Shown: positions 5,250 through 7,441 of the stretch, piece by piece
Numbering within the stretch: the first letter of the stretch is position 1
How the letters are laid out: every line of letters begins with the position of its first letter
NCBI GenBank assembly: GCA_009928265.1
Contig: RFPR01000101.1
Span: 1 to 7,441, forward strand
Length of the DNA: 7,441 bases
Source: Pseudomonadota bacterium
GTDB lineage: Bacteria; Verrucomicrobiota; Verrucomicrobiia; Chthoniobacterales; UBA6821
Reading direction: 5' to 3'
Program-made: the position numbers and the translations under genes
Notes under the pieces: model-generated
Seen by the model: only the letters and a program-made list of their open reading frames with translations
The model's database searches: none
What the model was told of the DNA's origin: nothing

Positions 5250-5774
5250 ATGACCATCCCCGACGCACTGACCCTTAAAAAGGCGATGAAGATCGCCGTC
5301 AAAATCGAGAAGCTCCAGCAGAAGCTCCATGAGCTTCTCGGTGCCACCCTTGAACTCCCGCCCGCCACCGTCACCATGACTTCGCAGCTTGTGGAGCTTT
5401 CCAGTGCTCCGCGCCGCCGCGGACGTCCTCCGGGTAGCGGACGTAAGCCCCGCGAGGCGGGTGAAGGCGGATCGCCGCTCGCCGGTCGTCCACGGCCCCG
5501 TTCGGCTTCCGGGCCTCTGGCCCCTGCCGTCGTGAAGGTCCTCGAGCGCTACAACCGCCCCATGAAGGTCACTGAGATTCTGATCGGCCTCGAGCAGGAT
5601 GGCTATCAGTGGACCGCCAAGAACCCCAAGCAGACCCTTTATGTCCGTGTCGGTAAGCTCGCCGGAGTCAAGAAGGCCGGCGAAGGCCTCTATGTGGCTG
5701 AAGCTGTCGCTGGTGCCGCATTTGGGATTGTTCCTGAGACGGTCGCCCCCGTTGCCGAGCCTGCCTCGTTCTAA
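5250..5774 (+). CDS. AT-hook and HARE-HTH-like DNA-binding protein
   Basis: Seen: 174 residues. Residues 8-33 are a basic amphipathic helix, a likely coiled coil (KKAMKIAVKIEKLQQKLHELL). Residues 55-67 form an extended AT-hook (RRRGRPPGSGRKP) within a basic Gly/Pro/Arg linker (55-88). Residues about 89-150 resemble a HARE-HTH winged helix: PLAPAVVKVLERYNRPMKVTEILIGL, then a DGYQW turn, NPKQTLYVRVGKL and a final GEGLYVA wing. The tail (151-174) is Ala/Val/Pro-rich. Known: AT-hooks bind the minor groove of AT-rich DNA; HARE-HTH domains occur in RNA polymerase delta, some restriction enzymes and eukaryotic ASXL proteins. Inferred: a nucleoid-associated or transcription-linked protein that may dimerise through the coiled coil. 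It lies 69 nt after infA and 33 nt before the acyl-CoA ligase, probably cotranscribed. The ATG is the only good start. The domain call is by eye and needs a profile search. Confidence 0.75.
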   Translation: MTIPDALTLKKAMKIAVKIEKLQQKLHELLGATLELPPATVTMTSQLVELSSAPRRRGRPPGSGRKPREAGEGGSPLAGRPRPRSASGPLAPAVVKVLERYNRPMKVTEILIGLEQDGYQWTAKNPKQTLYVRVGKLAGVKKAGEGLYVAEAVAGAAFGIVPETVAPVAEPASF

Positions 5775-5807
5775 AAAAACCCGGAATCCGGCTGTCCAGC
5801 TCTCCGC

Positions 5808-7441
5808 ATGAGCGGCCGGATCTCATCACCGAACCTCGCCTCCCTCTTCCGGGAGGCGGGTGATCGGTGGGGCGACAAGCCCGCCTTTGCGACCCGTCAA
5901 TCCGACGGGTCGTTTCGTTCTGTCACCTATCGCGCATGGCGTGACCGTGCACTCGACCTCGCCGAGGCACTGATCGAGTTGGGAGTGGGTGCCCGCGACC
6001 ATGTCGCGATCCTCTCGGACAACCGCTTCGAGTGGATCCTGGCTGACGCGGCGATCCTTTTCTGCGGAGCCGCCGACGTGCCGCGCGCCGCGGACATCAC
6101 GAACGCCGAGATAACCTACATTCTCGGGCATGCCGATGTCAGCGTGGTCTTCGTTGAGAATGCTACAGTGCTCGCCAAGCTGGAACCGCTCTTGCCGGGC
6201 TTGCCCAGGGTCCGCCATCTCATTGTGATGGATCCTTCCTGGAATCCATCGGCCAAGGACGAGAGAATCATTCGTCTCGCTGATCTGGAGCAACGGGGAG
6301 CCCTGCTTCGGCAGGGAGAAAGCCGTTTGGCCGAGGAACGGATCGGTGGGGTCATGCCCGACGATCTCTTTACCATCATCTACACCTCGGGGACGACAGG
6401 CACGCCAAAGGGGGTCCAGCTCACCCATGCCGCCATGGCCTCGCAGGTGAGGAATCTCCCGTTTGATCTGAATCCCGCTGACCGTTCACTGTCGATTCTT
6501 CCTGTCTGGCACAGTTTTGAGCGGGTCTTTGAGGTGATCTCTATCGCGGCGGGTCTCGAGACCTGCTATACTTCACTTCGTTATCTCGGAGAGGATCTCA
6601 AGACGGTCGGCCCCACGATCATGGCCTCTGCGCCTCGACTATGGGAAGGACTCTACCAGCGCGTGATATCGGGAGTGCAGAAGGCTCATCCGCTTCGCCG
6701 AGGGCTTTTCCGTGCGGCCTGCTTTACCGCCGATGCTGTAAGGCGTGCGCGATCCTTTTTCACCCGACAAGAACTTGATCTCTCTGGCCGAAGCGCCATC
6801 GACACGGCTCTTCTGGCCGTGCGGTATGCGCTCACCTGGGGGATCCTGCTCCTTCCCTCCCTCCTACTCGACCGGATTGTGCTTTCCAAGATCCGTATGG
6901 CCGTTGGAGGAAGGCTTCGGGGAACAATTTCCGGTGGTGGCGCCCTGCCGCCCCATGTCGATGCCTTCTTCAATGATATCGGGATCCCAGTGTTGGAGGG
7001 CTACGGCCTCACGGAGAGTTGTCCGGTACTGGCGGTGCGGACTTGGGAGCGACTTGTGATTGGCACGGTCGGCCCGGCCTTTCCCGAAACCGAAATCCGC
7101 ATCGTGGATCCAGCTAGCGGACAAATTCTCTATCCCGATTCTTCACGCAGCGATCTCGGTCTGGGTCTCCGAGGGGAGATTCATGCCAGGGGCCCGCAAA
7201 TCATGAAGGGCTACTACAAGGACCCCGAGGCGACGGCTCGCGTCCTGCGTGACGGATGGCTCGCCACGGGTGATCTCGGGGTCATGACCTTCAACGAATG
7301 CCTCAAGATCGTCGGTCGCTGCAAAGAGACCATCGTTCTGTTGGGTGGGGAGAACGTGGAACCACTCCCGATCGAGTCCAAGCTGCTAGAATCACCGCTG
7401 ATCGACCAGTGCATGGTCGTCGGCCAAGATCAGAAGCACCT
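5808..7441 (+). CDS. Long-chain acyl-CoA synthetase (AMP-binding), 3' end cut by window
   Basis: Seen: 544 complete codons with no stop before the edge. Adenylate-forming motifs appear in order: VPRAADITNAEITYIL (about 91-106), the P-loop YTSGTTGTPKG (192-202), LPVWHSFERVFE (about 231-242), SGGGALP, then GYGLTES (398-404), the ATP-ribose-binding TGD (487-489), and the hinge GRCKETIVLLGGENVEP (503-519). Known: such enzymes activate a fatty acid to acyl-AMP, then form the CoA thioester, at the inner membrane or in the cytoplasm. The insertion with a hydrophobic stretch (341-359, ALTWGILLLPSLLLDRIVL) and the VPRxxD motif are typical of the long-chain (FadD15/FAA1-like) group, usually about 600 or more residues, so the missing part is probably short. 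The lysine expected near the C-terminus lies outside the window. ATG 5808 lies 33 nt after the stop of the preceding gene, in the same reading frame; no Shine-Dalgarno. Chain-length preference is unknown. Confidence 0.94.
   Translation, partial: MSGRISSPNLASLFREAGDRWGDKPAFATRQSDGSFRSVTYRAWRDRALDLAEALIELGVGARDHVAILSDNRFEWILADAAILFCGAADVPRAADITNAEITYILGHADVSVVFVENATVLAKLEPLLPGLPRVRHLIVMDPSWNPSAKDERIIRLADLEQRGALLRQGESRLAEERIGGVMPDDLFTIIYTSGTTGTPKGVQLTHAAMASQVRNLPFDLNPADRSLSILPVWHSFERVFEVISIAAGLETCYTSLRYLGEDLKTVGPTIMASAPRLWEGLYQRVISGVQKAHPLRRGLFRAACFTADAVRRARSFFTRQELDLSGRSAIDTALLAVRYALTWGILLLPSLLLDRIVLSKIRMAVGGRLRGTISGGGALPPHVDAFFNDIGIPVLEGYGLTESCPVLAVRTWERLVIGTVGPAFPETEIRIVDPASGQILYPDSSRSDLGLGLRGEIHARGPQIMKGYYKDPEATARVLRDGWLATGDLGVMTFNECLKIVGRCKETIVLLGGENVEPLPIESKLLESPLIDQCMVVGQDQKH

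Noticed and set aside
5773..5791. A7 run and CCGG-AAT-CCGG after the AT-hook protein gene as terminator
   Set aside because: The arms are only 4 bp with a 3-nt loop and no following T-run on the plus strand. Read-through into the ligase gene is more likely.
5826..6428. Minus-strand open frame of 200 codons
   Set aside because: Antisense to the acyl-CoA synthetase, which has all family motifs in order. No recognisable domain.

Overview
The window looks like a chromosomal stretch of a Gram-negative bacterium with lipopolysaccharide, most likely a member of Verrucomicrobiota. That assignment is an inference. It rests on the feel of the IF-1 protein, an AT-hook/HARE-HTH-type DNA-binding protein, several gene starts without a clear Shine-Dalgarno sequence, and short heptamer/octamer repeats between genes. 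There are eight protein-coding genes, two cut by the window edges. I saw no RNA genes, insertion sequences or CRISPR.

Left part (1-2377), cell-surface glycan genes: on the minus strand a WaaE-like family 2 glycosyltransferase (393-1175) is followed 14 nt later by the N-terminal 126 residues of a second family 2 glycosyltransferase that runs off the left edge. Divergent from them, on the plus strand, is a family 9 (ADP-heptose:LPS heptosyltransferase-like) gene (1316-2377). Together they suggest LPS core or outer-polysaccharide assembly. The GT9 gene carries a G8 and a T7 tract. A small SH3-domain lipoprotein (2472-2864) follows it on the same strand.

Middle part (2865-4961): a convergent boundary with short repeats, then a minus-strand two-gene operon. 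A DEDD-type RNase H-like exonuclease (4248-4796) overlaps by 4 nt (ATGA) a TPR protein of unknown function (2953-4251).

Right part (4962-7441), plus strand: translation initiation factor IF-1 (infA), then a 174-residue coiled-coil/AT-hook/HARE-HTH-like DNA-binding protein, then a long-chain acyl-CoA ligase that runs off the right edge.

The most unusual signal is outside the genes. Two minus-strand genes (starts at 1175 and 4796) are preceded by the same composite element. It has a 6-nt gap to the start codon, a 16-nt near-identical imperfect palindrome, a 2-nt gap, a 7-mer, and then a tandem array of purine-rich octamers (on the + strand). A third octamer array without the palindrome lies at 2907-2937, and pyrimidine-type heptamer arrays lie at 5184-5240 and (inverted) 2867-2887. 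I cannot tell from sequence alone whether the composite element is a mobile repeat, a promoter/leader or a translation signal.
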